Assembly: GCA_000158655.1 (NCBI GenBank)
Contig: EQ973344.1
Span: 861,752 to 925,751, forward strand
From: [Clostridium] methylpentosum DSM 5476
Lineage (GTDB): Bacteria; Bacillota; Clostridia; Oscillospirales; Ruminococcaceae
DNA length: 64,000 nucleotides
Direction of reading: 5' to 3'
The notes beneath the pieces are model-generated. The model was not told the DNA's origin. It worked only from the letters and a program-made list of their open reading frames with translations, and searched no databases. This document shows positions 9,455 to 20,100 of this stretch, one piece after another; position 1 is the first letter of the stretch, and each line of letters begins with the position of its first letter. The position numbers and the translations under genes were made by a program.

Positions 9455-9631
9455 TTATCTGAATTTGCGCTTACGCGCAGCTTCGGACTTCTTTTTCCGC
9501 TTTACAGAAGGCTTCTCGTAATGCTCTCTTTTGCGAACTTCCGAGATAATTCCCGACTTTGCACAAGATCTTTTAAATCTTCTGAGCGCGCTGTCCAAAG
9601 ATTCGTTATCTTTTACACGAATTTCTGCCAT
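9455..9631 (-). CDS. rpsU: 30S ribosomal protein S21
   Basis: The 58-residue protein starts [20 protein letters not shown] and ends in the basic tail [17 protein letters not shown] typical of S21. The ATG at 9631 is preferred to an upstream GTG because GGGAGGGAATACA precedes it. It is transcribed alone from the strong promoter at 9708-9736. Confidence 0.97.
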   Translation of the reverse strand: MAEIRVKDNESLDSALRRFKRSCAKSGIISEVRKREHYEKPSVKRKKKSEAARKRKFR

Positions 9632-9683
9632 TGTATTCCCTCCCTTTGCCACACAGACAGAGGTGTTATTTAACCATTCTGGC

Positions 9684-9704
9684 TACGCCAAAAAGCAGCG
9701 TAGG
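9684..9704 (-). other. rpsU leader stem-loop
   Basis: A perfect 6-base-pair stem CTACGC/GCGTAG with a 9-base loop lies at the very 5' end of the predicted rpsU transcript, immediately after the -10 box. It may stabilise or control the mRNA; the function is inferred only. Confidence 0.4.
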
Positions 9705-9707
9705 TAT

Positions 9708-9736
9708 ATTATATAACATTCGTACAAATCTGTCAA
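9708..9736 (-). promoter_or_regulatory. rpsU promoter
   Basis: Perfect consensus TTGACA (9736-9731), 17-base spacer and TATAAT (9713-9708) on the minus strand. Confidence 0.92.
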
Positions 9737-9814
9737 GTCGGTTTGGGATTCTTGACGTATTATACAAAAAATCATACAATTTTTTTCAGCCGTCTCCCAA
9801 AAACAAGAGAAAGC

Positions 9815-12220
9815 CTATTTTACCACAATGTTGACCAGTTTGCCGGGCACGTAAATTTCTTTGACAACATTTTTGCCCGCCATCGCTACTGCCATCTTTT
9901 CGTCCTCTTTCGCGAGCGCGAGCACATCGTCCTTGGAAGCGTTCGCGTCGATGGTGAGCTTGGTCTTGATCTTGCCATTGACCTGGGCGACGATCTCCAC
10001 TGTGTCGTCCTTGCACTTGCTCTCGTCGTACTCGACCCACTTCTGCTGGTTGAGCATGCCGCCATAGCCGAGAAGCTCATACAGTTCCTCAGTGAGATGG
10101 GGAGCGAACGGGTTGAGCAGGATGAGCAGGGTTCTGAACTCGCCGCGGGTGATACTTCCGGTTGCGGTGATGGTGTTGAGCAGTGCCATCATCGCGGCGA
10201 GGGCGGTGTTGAACTTGAGCGCCTCGATGTCCTCAGTGACCTTTTTGATCGTCTTGTGCATCTCGCCCTCAATCTCAGGGCGGTAGCCTGCGCCGTCGGT
10301 CACGCAGGTCTGGAGATTCCAGACCCGATCGAGGAACCGTTTGCAGCCGCGGATGCTCGCCGAGCTCCAGGGGGCAGCCTTTTCAAAGTCGCCGATGAAC
10401 ATCTCGTACAGCCGCATCGTGTCCGCGCCGTACTCCTTGATGATGTCGTCGGGGTTGACGACGTTGCCGCGGGATTTGCTCATCTTTTCGCCGTTTTCGC
10501 CGAGAATCATCCCGTGGCTGGTGCGCTTGGCATACGGCTCAGGACAGCTCACAACGCCGATGTCGTAGAGGAACTTGTGCCAGAACCGGGAGTAGAGCAG
10601 ATGCAGGGTGGTGTGCTCCATGCCGCCGTTGTACCAGTCGACCGGCAGCCAGTAATCAAGCGCCTCTTTGGCCGCCAAAGCGTTTACGTTGTGCGGGTCG
10701 CAGTAGCGCAGGAAGTACCAGGACGAACCCGCCCACTGGGGCATGGTGTCGGTCTCCCGCTTGGCCGGGCCGCCGCATTTCGGGCAGGTGGTGTTGACAA
10801 ACGAGTCGAGCTTGGAGAGGGGGGACTCGCCGTTTTCAGTCGGCTCATAGGAATCGACCTCGGGCAGCACGAGAGGCAGTTCGCTCTCATCGAGCGGCAC
10901 CGCACCGCAGTGCTCACAGTGGACGATCGGAATCGGCTCGCCCCAGTAGCGCTGGCGGGCAAATACCCAGTCGCGCAGCTTGTAGTTGACCTTGGGCTCG
11001 CCTTTTTTGTTCTCTTTGAGCCATTCAATGATCTTGACCTTCGCATCCTCGACGCTCAGGCCGGTGAGAAGGCCGGAATTCACCATCACGCCGGTGGCGC
11101 AGTCAGTGAACGCCTCTTTTTCAATGTCGCCGCCTGCGACGACCTCGATGATCGGGAGGTCGAACGCCTTGGCAAACTCATAGTCGCGGGTGTCGTGCGC
11201 CGGCACCGCCATGATGGCGCCGGTTCCGTAGGTCATGAGAACATAGTCCGAGACAAAGATCGGGATATCTGCCCCGTTGACCGGATTGATCGCCCGAATG
11301 CCCTTGATCTCGACGCCGGTCTTGTCCTTGTTGACCTCGGCGCGCTCAAAGTCGGACTTTTTCGCCGCCTCGGCCTGGTAGGCCTTGACCTCGTCGATGT
11401 TTTCGATTTTATCCGCCCGCTCCTTGATCATCGGGTGTTCAGGGGAGATGACCATGTAGGTTGCGCCGAACAGGGTGTCCGGGCGGGTGGTGTAGATTTT
11501 GAGCTCGTCCCCGAGAGTGGTGGTAAAGAGCACCTCTGCGCCGGTCGAGCGGCCGATCCAGTTGCGCTGCTGCACCTTGACAGGGTTGATGTAGTCGACC
11601 AGGTCGAGGTCGTCGATCAGGCGCTGGGCGTACTCGGTGATTTTGAGCATCCACTGGGACTTTTCCTTGTGGATGACTTCGGCGCCGCACCGCTCGCACA
11701 CCCCGTTGACCACCTCTTCGTTGGCGAGAACACATTTGCAGGAGGTGCACCAGTTGACCGCCATCTTTTTCTTGTATGCCAGCCCCTTTTTGAAGAGCTG
11801 GAGAAAGATCCACTGAGTCCAGTGGTAGTAGGACGGGTCGGTGGTGTTGACCTCCCGGTTCCAGTCGAACGACAGGCCGAGGGATTTGAGCTGTCCCTTA
11901 AAGCGCGCCACATTTTTCTCAGTGACGATCTCGGGATGGATGTGGTTTTTGATGGCGAAGTTTTCGGTCGGAAGGCCGAATGCATCCCAACCCATCGGGT
12001 AGAGGACGTTATAGCCCTCGAGGCGGCGTTTGCGCGCGACGATGTCGAGCGCGGTGTAGGAACGGGGATGTCCTACATGCAGCCCCTGCCCAGAGGGATA
12101 GGGGAACTCGACGAGGGCGTAGTATTTCGGGAGCGAAGTATCATTTTTTGCCGCAAAGGTGTTATTTTCGTCCCATTTGTTCTGCCATTTTTTTTCGATT
12201 TGCTCGAAATTGTACTTCAA
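9815..12220 (-). CDS. leuS: leucyl-tRNA synthetase
   Basis: The 801-residue class I synthetase charges tRNA-Leu. The catalytic HIGH-type motif is [14 protein letters not shown] (residues about 45-58) within [17 protein letters not shown] zinc-binding insertion ([21 protein letters not shown]) follows, then the CP1 editing domain with [19 protein letters not shown]. The KMSKS loop is [17 protein letters not shown] in the last third. Length is normal. It is the last gene of the rdgB-yhbY-nadD/yqeK-LCP-rsfS-leuS run. No T-box leader was seen in the 113 bases before its start. Confidence 0.98.
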   Translation of the reverse strand: MKYNFEQIEKKWQNKWDENNTFAAKNDTSLPKYYALVEFPYPSGQGLHVGHPRSYTALDIVARKRRLEGYNVLYPMGWDAFGLPTENFAIKNHIHPEIVTEKNVARFKGQLKSLGLSFDWNREVNTTDPSYYHWTQWIFLQLFKKGLAYKKKMAVNWCTSCKCVLANEEVVNGVCERCGAEVIHKEKSQWMLKITEYAQRLIDDLDLVDYINPVKVQQRNWIGRSTGAEVLFTTTLGDELKIYTTRPDTLFGATYMVISPEHPMIKERADKIENIDEVKAYQAEAAKKSDFERAEVNKDKTGVEIKGIRAINPVNGADIPIFVSDYVLMTYGTGAIMAVPAHDTRDYEFAKAFDLPIIEVVAGGDIEKEAFTDCATGVMVNSGLLTGLSVEDAKVKIIEWLKENKKGEPKVNYKLRDWVFARQRYWGEPIPIVHCEHCGAVPLDESELPLVLPEVDSYEPTENGESPLSKLDSFVNTTCPKCGGPAKRETDTMPQWAGSSWYFLRYCDPHNVNALAAKEALDYWLPVDWYNGGMEHTTLHLLYSRFWHKFLYDIGVVSCPEPYAKRTSHGMILGENGEKMSKSRGNVVNPDDIIKEYGADTMRLYEMFIGDFEKAAPWSSASIRGCKRFLDRVWNLQTCVTDGAGYRPEIEGEMHKTIKKVTEDIEALKFNTALAAMMALLNTITATGSITRGEFRTLLILLNPFAPHLTEELYELLGYGGMLNQQKWVEYDESKCKDDTVEIVAQVNGKIKTKLTIDANASKDDVLALAKEDEKMAVAMAGKNVVKEIYVPGKLVNIVVK

Positions 12221-12333
12221 TGCTGTTCAACTCCTATTTGGTTGCCATTTACCCCCGGTCTACTCGGGAAAAACACGCCCCGCTAGGCGGTAAATGCATT
12301 CAGATTTCAGCGGCCTTTACCGCACAGAAATTC

Positions 12334-12684
12334 CTATAAGATGTCCTTTAAAGAAACCTGCTCCCCGTCGGCCCAAAGCCGTTCGAGATTGTAGAACTCG
12401 CGGGTCTCTTTGTAAAAGATGTGCACGACCACGTCGCTGTAGTCGAGGATAATCCAGTTGTTGGCAGTGTCTTTTTCAATGCGGGTCGGCGCGTGGCCGA
12501 GCTGCTTTGTCTCGTATTCCACCTCATCGACAAGGGCGCGCACCTGGGTGGTGTTGGTTCCGTTGGCGATGACAAAGTAATCCCCCAGGATCGTGAGATC
12601 GCGCACCCGGATCACCTGGATGTCCTCCGCTTTCTTTTTGTCGAGCGTCTGGACAATGACTTTTAAAAGCTCCTGTTGGGTCAA
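12334..12684 (-). CDS. rsfS: ribosome silencing factor RsfS (Iojap)
   Basis: This 116-residue protein binds ribosomal protein L14 and blocks subunit joining in starvation. The core LTILGDYFVIANGTNTTQVRALVDEV and NNWIILDYSDVVVHIFYKETREFYNLERLW is diagnostic. A TTG at 12684 is taken as start because AAGGAGG lies six bases before it. An in-frame ATG at 12711 would place that ribosome binding site inside the gene. The next gene upstream in the transcript is the LCP protein, whose stop is 27 bases away. Confidence 0.93.
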   Translation of the reverse strand: MTQQELLKVIVQTLDKKKAEDIQVIRVRDLTILGDYFVIANGTNTTQVRALVDEVEYETKQLGHAPTRIEKDTANNWIILDYSDVVVHIFYKETREFYNLERLWADGEQVSLKDIL

Positions 12685-12711
12685 GCTGTTTCCTCCTTGC
12701 TTTAAATTCAT

Positions 12712-13809
12712 TTATTCCGAGCCGATGATGTCGTCGACGTTGCCGCCCACATCATCGTAGATATCTGTGCTGTTTTTGATCTCCGGCACACCGATCTGAT
12801 CTGAGGTGATCTGGGTGGTGCCGGTGCGGAAATGCTCGTTGATCATGTCGGTGAGCAGATCCTTGTGTATGCTGTAGACCGACTGGTTTCCGTAGGCCTT
12901 GGTGTTGACACTGGTGCTCTCGCCCGGGACCATAAAGAAATTGACATTCTCGCTTGAGAGCTTGCTCGCTTTGGAGGCGATGCTCACCATCTCCCCGACC
13001 GACATGTCGGTGGTCATCTGGGAGGAGAGGCCGGGCAGCATAGAGGCGATTTTTGCCTTGCTGGTCCCGAGGAACTGCTTGACAAACGAGGCCATGAAGA
13101 CCCGTTGCATCTCCAATCGGTCGATGTCGCCGCGGGAGTATCCCTCGCCCTTTCTCTGACGGACGAATTTTTCCGCCTGGTTGCCGTCGAGCGTCTGGAC
13201 GCCCGGCTCGAGGATGACGCCGTCGAGATCGATCGCCTTGGGCACGTCGACGGTGACACCGCCGATGCCGTCGATCGCATTGCGGAAGCCTTCCATGGTG
13301 ATGGTCGCATAGTGGTCGATCGGGATGCGGAAGTTGTCGTAGACATACTGCGCGAGCCCGTCAATGCCCTTGTACTCACTCGGCCCGGAGGCGTAGAGCG
13401 CGTTGATTTTACCGGTCGAGGTCAGATCGGTTCCAATGTAAGTATCGCGGGGGATCTGCAAAACGCTCACCCTGTTTTCCGGAATGTCAAAGCTCGCGAC
13501 GAGGATGGTGTCGGTGAGCTGGTTGCTCTCCCTCCCCTGGTCGCTGTCAATGCCGACGACCAGAAAGTTGATCACTTTGTCGTTTTCGTTTCCGATCGCG
13601 TCGTCAAGGCCGGCGGCCGAACCGTCGGTCTCGTTGACAAAGAAACGGGAATTCCAAAGCCCCACCACTGCGATTGCGAGAACCGACACAACGATGAGCA
13701 TCACGCTGATCACAACCGGGGCTTTGTTCTTTTTCTTTTTTTTGCGGCGAGGCGGCTGCGCCTGCTGTCGCCTCGACTTGGACGAGCTGCTGTAGATATC
13801 TTTTCCCAT
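12712..13809 (-). CDS. LytR-CpsA-Psr (LCP) family glycopolymer transferase
   Basis: The 365-residue protein has a short basic cytoplasmic N-terminus (RRKKKKKNK), one transmembrane helix (about residues 33-51) and an extracytoplasmic LCP domain. LCP enzymes attach wall teichoic acid or polysaccharide from lipid carriers to peptidoglycan. The conserved blocks are NFLVVGIDSDQGRESNQLTD, SVLQIPRDTYI, and FVRQRKGEGYSRGDIDRLEMQ, which contain the Asp/Arg residues binding the polyprenyl pyrophosphate. It sits between nadD/yqeK and rsfS, a common clostridial arrangement. Confidence 0.93.
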   Translation of the reverse strand: MGKDIYSSSSKSRRQQAQPPRRKKKKKNKAPVVISVMLIVVSVLAIAVVGLWNSRFFVNETDGSAAGLDDAIGNENDKVINFLVVGIDSDQGRESNQLTDTILVASFDIPENRVSVLQIPRDTYIGTDLTSTGKINALYASGPSEYKGIDGLAQYVYDNFRIPIDHYATITMEGFRNAIDGIGGVTVDVPKAIDLDGVILEPGVQTLDGNQAEKFVRQRKGEGYSRGDIDRLEMQRVFMASFVKQFLGTSKAKIASMLPGLSSQMTTDMSVGEMVSIASKASKLSSENVNFFMVPGESTSVNTKAYGNQSVYSIHKDLLTDMINEHFRTGTTQITSDQIGVPEIKNSTDIYDDVGGNVDDIIGSE

Positions 13810-13815
13810 CTTGGC

Positions 13816-14982
13816 TTAACCCTCCAAAATCAATTGATTGTAGGCGTCGATGCTGTCGGGATGGAGCGGGCGCTTGGCCTGTGCAAGCCATGCGATGTTG
13901 TGCCGCAGGCTGTGGAGAAGCGCCTTGTCCAGGCTCTTTTTGGCGAGCTTTCTCTCCTCTTCGACGCCGTCGAACTTTCTGTCCTCACTGATGCAGTCGG
14001 CGATGTAGATCACCTTTTCCAATACCGACATGTTCGCCCGCGCGGTGGTGTGATAGCGGATTGCGCAGAAGATGTCTGCGTCGTCAATCCCGAGCTCCTG
14101 CCGCACAAAGAACGCCCCTGCGATCGAGTGCCACAATGGAGGGCTGTTTTTTTCAATATCGGATAATATTATAGCATTCCTGTCGAAATATTGCAACAAA
14201 TAGTTGTCCGTCCTGTTTTTCATCACATCGTGCAGCAGGCCTGTGAGCTTTGCCTTTTCCGGGTCCGCGCCAAACCGCTCGGCGAGCTCCTCCGCCCGGC
14301 GCGCCACGCACTCCGAGTGGTAATAGCGGTTGGGGGAGAGCAGCTTTTTGACAAGCGGCCGCACACTGGCAAACCGGTCGCCGCAGTAAAGCTGTTTGTC
14401 CTGGATGTAGGCGAGCACCCGCTCGTCGAGATAGCCTGCGCAGTCAGAGCCGTTTTGCAACCGCGCTCGCACCTGAGTGGAGGACATCTCGGTGACGCTG
14501 ATGTCGATCACCTCGACTTTTCCGCCCCCCTGCTGCATGAGTTGTCTTGCCTTGTCGCACATCTCGTCGTGCTCGCTTTGGTTTCGGGCGCCGGCGAGCA
14601 CAACGGCGATTTTAAGTATTTTTTGGTAGTCCTTCCAGCTGTCAAAACTCAAAATCATGTCCCCTCCCACGATGAGATAGAGCTCGTCGTCGGGGAAACG
14701 GCGCCTGAGCTCGAGCAGGGTAACGATGGTGTAAGAGCTCCCGCCCAGCTCGAATTCCAGGTCGCTGACTTCAAATCCGTCGAGATCGCCGAACGCGAGA
14801 GAACACATGGCAAACCGGTCGGCGTTGTCGGCGAGGTCGGTGCAATTTTTATGCGGCGGCTGGTTGGTCGGGATGATCAGCACCCTGTCGAGCTGCTTGA
14901 GCTGCTTGACCTGACAGGCGAGGCTGACATGCCCGAGGTGCACCGGATTAAATGTGCCGCCGAAAATTCCGATCCTCCCCAT
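13816..14982 (-). CDS. nadD: NadD-YqeK fusion: nicotinate mononucleotide adenylyltransferase plus HD hydrolase
   Basis: The 388-residue protein joins two enzymes that are separate genes in Bacillus. Residues 1 to about 195 are NadD, which makes nicotinate adenine dinucleotide; IFGGTFNPVHLGHVSLA carries the HxGH nucleotidyltransferase motif and ISVTEMSSTQVRARL the ISSTxxR motif. Residues about 205-388 are a YqeK-type HD domain (YYHSECVARRAEEL, LLHDVMKN, HSIAGAFF, RYHTTARANMSVLEKVIYIAD), expected to hydrolyse diadenosine tetraphosphate. The fused frame is uninterrupted. It lies 4 bases from yhbY and 6 bases from the LCP gene. Confidence 0.94.
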   Translation of the reverse strand: MGRIGIFGGTFNPVHLGHVSLACQVKQLKQLDRVLIIPTNQPPHKNCTDLADNADRFAMCSLAFGDLDGFEVSDLEFELGGSSYTIVTLLELRRRFPDDELYLIVGGDMILSFDSWKDYQKILKIAVVLAGARNQSEHDEMCDKARQLMQQGGGKVEVIDISVTEMSSTQVRARLQNGSDCAGYLDERVLAYIQDKQLYCGDRFASVRPLVKKLLSPNRYYHSECVARRAEELAERFGADPEKAKLTGLLHDVMKNRTDNYLLQYFDRNAIILSDIEKNSPPLWHSIAGAFFVRQELGIDDADIFCAIRYHTTARANMSVLEKVIYIADCISEDRKFDGVEEERKLAKKSLDKALLHSLRHNIAWLAQAKRPLHPDSIDAYNQLILEG

Positions 14983-14986
14983 GCCG

Positions 14987-15274
14987 TTAGAGCTCGATCA
15001 CTGGGGCTTCCGGATTTGGCTGATAGAGTACAAAACGGGTGCCGATGACCTGGACGATCTCCGCTCCGGTCGCTTCGGCAATGCTCTGCGCCGCTTCCCG
15101 CGCGGTGAGCATCGCCGTTTCGAGCACGCGCAGCTTGATCAGCTCGTTGGGCAGAATTGCTTCCCTGATCTGCGCCACCACTTCGTCGGTGATCCCGTTT
15201 TTTCCAATCTGGATGGTTGTCGGAAGCTCGTTTGCCATAGAGCGGAGCTTCGCGCGCTGTTTGCTCGTTATCAT
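14987..15274 (-). CDS. yhbY: YhbY/CRM-domain ribosome assembly factor
   Basis: The 95-residue protein is a single CRM RNA-binding domain: MITSKQRAKLRSMANEL, the GxxG-containing loop IQIGKNGITDEVV, and LIKLRVLE. YhbY associates with the precursor of the large ribosomal subunit. The start follows AAAGGAGAGTAACAG, three bases after the rdgB stop. Confidence 0.93.
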   Translation of the reverse strand: MITSKQRAKLRSMANELPTTIQIGKNGITDEVVAQIREAILPNELIKLRVLETAMLTAREAAQSIAEATGAEIVQVIGTRFVLYQPNPEAPVIEL

Positions 15275-15277
15275 CTG

Positions 15278-15895
15278 TTACTCTCCTTTAGCGGGGGTGT
15301 AAATTTTGACTTCATTGAGCTCTTTGACGATCGCGGCGAGCTGCCGCAGCGCCCGGCCGCGGTGGCTGTATTTGTCCTTTTCCGCATCGGTCATCTCGGC
15401 AAAGCTCTTGCCGTTTGCATAGAACAGGGGATCGTAGCCAAAGCCGTTTTCCCCCCGCTCTGCAAATCCAATGCGGCCTTCGCAGACGCCGTCGGTGTAA
15501 TGCGCCTCGCCGTTGGGGTCGATGTAGCAGATCGAGCAGACGAATTTCGCCTGCCGTTTTTCTACCCCGACATAGATGAGCTCGTTTAATAATTTTTGAT
15601 TGTTCTGTTCGTCGGTTGCGTGTTCGCCCGCATACCGGGCGGAGTAGACGCCGGGCGCCCCCTTGAGCGCCTTGACCACCAGGCCACTGTCATCCGCGAC
15701 GGTGGGCAGGCCGGTCGCTCGGTAAATGGCGTCTGCCTTTAAAAATGCGTTTTCGGCAAAAGTCTTTCCCGTCTCCTCCACCTGCATATCAAACCCTGCC
15801 TCGGACTGAGATAGCACCTCAAAGCCGAGAGGAGAAAGGATACGCCGAAATTCCTCAAGTTTAGATGGATTGTTGGTTGCGAGAATCAGTTTCAT
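15278..15895 (-). CDS. rdgB: XTP/dITP pyrophosphatase (RdgB/HAM1)
   Basis: The 205-residue enzyme removes non-canonical purine nucleoside triphosphates such as XTP and dITP. It shows the family start LILATNNPSKLEEFRRIL, the metal site TVADDSGLVVKAL and GVYSARYAG, then GFGYDPLFYANGKSFAEM and SHRGRALR. Length is normal. It begins the run toward leuS. The start follows GAAAGGGGAAAGCTCC. Confidence 0.96.
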   Translation of the reverse strand: MKLILATNNPSKLEEFRRILSPLGFEVLSQSEAGFDMQVEETGKTFAENAFLKADAIYRATGLPTVADDSGLVVKALKGAPGVYSARYAGEHATDEQNNQKLLNELIYVGVEKRQAKFVCSICYIDPNGEAHYTDGVCEGRIGFAERGENGFGYDPLFYANGKSFAEMTDAEKDKYSHRGRALRQLAAIVKELNEVKIYTPAKGE

Positions 15896-16223
15896 GGAGC
15901 TTTCCCCTTTCTATGCGCCAATTGCTACTGATAAGATTGTTGATAACCGCTTTCGTTTCGGTGCACACTGATTCAATCCGGCACACAGATTGTCGGACAA
16001 ATAGTTTGCCTGGCAAGAAAAAGTCGCAGGAATCGTTGTCGTATTCCAAAAAATTCACATGCTATCAGACGAAAACTCTCTGGCATGACGTGGGCTTGGA
16101 CTCAATCAGTGGTTCCCTTTTAAACAAATATCTTCAGCGGTTCAAAAGGCTTGTGGATACGTTCCTTGCCTGCCACAGGCCTTCTGTCCCCACTCCCTTT
16201 TCTGAAGCTATACTGTAACGCCT
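15896..16223. other. gene-free spacer between ftsY and rdgB
   Basis: About 330 bases with no recognised gene or RNA motif. It separates the smc-ftsY operon from the rdgB operon, so it should contain the transcription signals of rdgB. No convincing consensus promoter was identified. Confidence 0.55.
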
Positions 16224-17132
16224 CTAATCGTCAAAGAGTGCATTGACAAATGCCTCGGGTTCGAACGGCTGGAGGTCGTCGAGCTGTTCCCCGACCCCGA
16301 TGTATTTGATCGGCAGGCCGAGTTCATCCTTGATGGCGATGACGACGCCGCCCTTCGCAGTGCCGTCGAGCTTGGTGAGCACGATGCCGGTGAGACCGGT
16401 CGTGTTCATGAACTCTCTCGCCTGGTTGACGCCGTTTTGTCCCGTCGTCGCGTCGAGCACGAGGAGAACCTCCTTGTCGCAACCCTCCGCCTCCCGCTCG
16501 ATGACGCGGGAGATCTTTTCGAGCTCGTTCATGAGGTTCTTTTTGTTGTGCAGCCGCCCCGCCGTATCGATCACTGCGACGTCCGCCCCGCGGCTCTTGG
16601 CCGCTGCAAGGGTGTCAAACACCACCGCAGCCGGGTCAGAACCCTCGCTGTGCTTGACGAGCTTGGTGCCTGCGCGGTCGGCCCAGATCTGAAGCTGGTC
16701 GATCGCCGCGGCGCGGAAGGTGTCCGCCGCGCCCAGGATGACCTGCTTGCCCTGCGCCTGCAAATTGGCGGCGAGCTTGCCGATCGTCGTCGTCTTGCCG
16801 ACTCCGTTGACACCGATGACGAGGATGACCGACGGCTTGGTGTCGATCTTGAGCTCCTCCCCGCCGGTGAGCATCTCGGTCATGATCTCTTTTAAAAGCC
16901 CCTTGACCTGCGACCCGTCGGTGATGCCGCGTTCCTTGACCCGCTTGCGCAATGTCTCGCAGATCTTCATCGAGGTGTTCACCCCGACGTCCGACATGAT
17001 GAGAATTTCTTCGAGCTCCTCAAAGAGCTCTTCATCGATCTTGGTGAACGAGTGAAACACAGTCTCCATCTTTTGGACCATGTTTTCCTTTGTCTTTTTC
17101 AGGCCGTTTTTGATTTTATCAAAAAAACCCAT
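16224..17132 (-). CDS. ftsY: signal recognition particle receptor FtsY
   Basis: The 302-residue SRP GTPase docks ribosome-SRP complexes at the membrane. A short basic N-terminus (MGFFDKIKNGLKKTKENMVQ) replaces the long acidic A domain of E. coli, as in other Gram-positives. The NG domain shows G1 GVNGVGKTTTIGKLA, the insertion-box DTFRAAAIDQL, G3 DTAGRLHNKKNLM and G4 TKLDGTAKGG. It starts 19 bases after the smc stop, with AGAGGGGGTAGTTCCA as ribosome binding site. Confidence 0.97.
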   Translation of the reverse strand: MGFFDKIKNGLKKTKENMVQKMETVFHSFTKIDEELFEELEEILIMSDVGVNTSMKICETLRKRVKERGITDGSQVKGLLKEIMTEMLTGGEELKIDTKPSVILVIGVNGVGKTTTIGKLAANLQAQGKQVILGAADTFRAAAIDQLQIWADRAGTKLVKHSEGSDPAAVVFDTLAAAKSRGADVAVIDTAGRLHNKKNLMNELEKISRVIEREAEGCDKEVLLVLDATTGQNGVNQAREFMNTTGLTGIVLTKLDGTAKGGVVIAIKDELGLPIKYIGVGEQLDDLQPFEPEAFVNALFDD

Positions 17133-17151
17133 TGGAACTACCCCCTCTTTT

Positions 17152-20100
17152 CTATTGCGCCAGCTTCATCGCCTGGCTCTCAAGCTCGCTGACTTTGAGC
17201 TGCAGCAGCTTGGAAACCCCTTCCTCCTGCATGGTGACGCCGTACAGGACGTCCGCCTGCTCCATGGTGCCGCGGCGGTGGGTGATGACGATGAACTGGG
17301 TCTTTTCATCGATATTTTTTAAGTAAGAAGCGAATTTATTGACGTTGACGTCGTCGAGTGCCGCCTCGATCTCGTCGAGGATGCAGAACGGCGACGGGCT
17401 CACCTTGAGAATGGCAAAATAGATCGCGATGGCGATAAACGCCTTTTCCCCGCCCGAGAGGGAGGAGAGGTTTTTGATGATCTTGCCGGGGGGCTGCACC
17501 GATATTTCAATGCCGCAGTCGAGCACCTCCTCCGGATCTGCGAGGCTGAGGCTCGCCCGTCCGCCGCCGAACAGTTCGACAAATACCTTTTGAAACTCGG
17601 TGTTGATGCGGTCAAACGTGGTGACAAACAAATGCTTCATGTTGTCAGTCAGGTCCTGGATGAGCTTTTCGAGCTCCCGCTTGGAGCTCTCGATGTCCCT
17701 GAGCTGAACGTTCATAAACTCGTACCGCTCGGACACCTCTTTGTATTCCTCAATTGCGCCGAGGTTGACGTTGCCGAGGGCCTTGATTTTGCCCTTGAGT
17801 GCGCCCAGCTCCCCTTGTGCGGCGAGCGGGTCGTCAAAGTGGACCGCCATGCGCTGCGCCTCGTTGGGGCTGACCTGGTATTCCTCCCACATCTTGGCGA
17901 TGACGTTGTCGTATTCCTTCTGCATCGCCACCTTGCGCTCCTCGAGGCGGGCGAGCTCCTGGCCGAGCTTTTCGCGGGTAAGCGACTGCTCCCGCTCCTG
18001 CTGACGGAGCTGGGTGGTGGCGAGCTCACTGCGGTTTTTGTCCGCGAGCATCTGCTCAATCTCCTGCCCCACTCCAGCCTGTCGGTCGGTGAGCCGCTTG
18101 ATCTCCCGGTTGCACTGCTCGATCTCCTGCTCGATCTCCTGATTCGCCTGCTGGCGCTGCTCGACCGTGCGGCGCAGCGATTCGATTGCCTCCTGGTTGG
18201 AGCTGCTTCGGGTGTCGAGCTCCTCCAGGGAGAGGAGACGGTTTTGACGGTCCTTGGCGAGCTCCGCCTGCCGGATGCGCAGGGCGTTGATCTGGTTATC
18301 AAGCTCCCGTCTGCGCTGGCCGAGGTCGTCCCGCGAGCCCTTGAGCCCGTCGATCCTCTGTTCTGCCTGCTCAATGTCCCGCTGAACCGTCTCGAGTTTC
18401 TCCCGGGTGGACTGAATCGTATCGGAGAGCTCTTGAACGCGTTTTTGCGCCGCTTGCTGCTCTTGGGCGAGGGTGGCGATGGTCTGCTCCGACTGCTCGG
18501 TGAGCAGCTTGAGCCTCTTCTGATCCCCCTCAAAGCGGATCTGGTCCTCATTTAAAACGGTGAGCTCGCTTAAAATGCCTTGAAGCTCCGCCTTGGCCCG
18601 GTTGATCTTCTCGTTGAGCCCCTGAAGCGTCTCTTCATAGCCGCCCCGCTTGGCAGAGAGCTGCTCCGCCTCTTGAGTGAGCTGCTTGATTTCGTTTTTC
18701 CGGCTGAGCAATCCGGTGTTTTTGTTCTGCGAGCCGCCTGTCAGCGAACCGCCCGCATTGACGAGCTGGCCGTCCAGGGTGACAATGCGGAAGCGGTAGC
18801 CGTATTGTTTGGCGATGCTCACCGCGTCGTCGAGGTCCTCGACCACCACCGTCTTGCCGAGCAGGTTTTCGATCACCGGACGGTATTCGGGGGCGAAGCT
18901 GACCAGTTCGCTCGCGATCCCGACATAGCCCCCGCAAGCGTCCAGTCCCGGCTGGCTGACCTTATAGCCCTTCACTGAGGTGAGGGGGAGGAAGGTCGCG
19001 CGGCCTGCACGGCGCTCTTTGAGAAAGCGGATCGCCTTTTTGGCAACCCCTTCGTCGTTGACCACGATGTGCTGGAGCGAGCCGCCGAGCGCGGTTTCCA
19101 CCGCCACTGCATAGCGGTCGGGCAGCTCAATGAGCTGGGCGACGGTTCCCCGCACCCCCTGCAGCATCCCGCGGCGCGCCTCGCCGAGCACCGATTTGAC
19201 GCTGTAGGCAAAGCCCTCGAGATTGCGTTCGAGGTCGGTCAGAATCTTGCTGCGCTGCTGCCGTTCGTTGATCTGATTGGTCAACTTAGTATACTCTGCG
19301 TTGATTTGATCAAATTTATTGCGCTGTGTTTTTATTTTTAACTCATAGCCGCTGCGAGCGTTGTTCAAGCTCTCCCGGCGGGAGGCGATTTCCTCCATCA
19401 GCCGGTCGATCTCCCGCAGCTCGTCCGCCGCGTTTTCCTGCTCGAGCGCCCGCTGGCGCCGGTTCTGGTCGAGCTGCTGCGCCCGCTGTTCGGCGTCGGC
19501 GAGGTTGTTCTCGTACGCGACAATGTTGAGCTTGGCCTTGGAGCGGTCAAGCACCAGCCGGTTGAGCTGGGCACTCAGCTGCTCAAAATCCGAACTGACC
19601 GCGCTGCGTTGCTCCGAGAGGTGGAGCAGCTCCCCCTCGCTTCCCTCAATCTCCTGCGCAATCTGGACCAGCTTTGCATCGAGTTCGGACAGTTCCTGAC
19701 TGCGCGCCTGCTTTTCCTGCTCAATCTGTTCCCCTGAGCTCTCACAGCTATCAAGCTCGCCAATGATGCGCTGAATGTCCGCGAGGTTGTGAGAAATGTC
19801 GTTGTTGAGCACTGCGATCAGGGAGTGGTTCTCCGCGATTTTGCGCTCGTTGTCCTCTTTTTCGCTCCGGATGGATTCGATTTTGATTTGAGTATCCTGG
19901 ATATTCTGGTACGCCTGCTGGATCTGCGCGGCGATCTGTTCGAGCGACTCGCTCGCCTGGCCGTGCGACTGCTGCATGGCGAGGATCTTGTCGTCCTGCT
20001 CCCGCAGCTTTTGACGGGAGGCGGACAGCTGGTCCGACCAGAGGGAGATTTCCAGCGTCTTTTTGCGCTCGGCGAGCTCGATAAACTGCTTGGCCTTCTC

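Noticed and set aside
9743-12286. An 847-residue plus-strand open frame opposite leuS
   Set aside because: It is the antisense shadow of leuS; codon bias of GC-rich coding DNA commonly opens this frame.
12221-12333. Possible T-box leader before leuS
   Set aside because: The interval is only 113 bases, the T-box motif (AGGGTGGNACCGCG) is absent, and the gene is inside an operon.
13105-15048. Long plus-strand frames opposite the LCP and nadD genes
   Set aside because: They mirror confirmed minus-strand genes and lack initiation signals.
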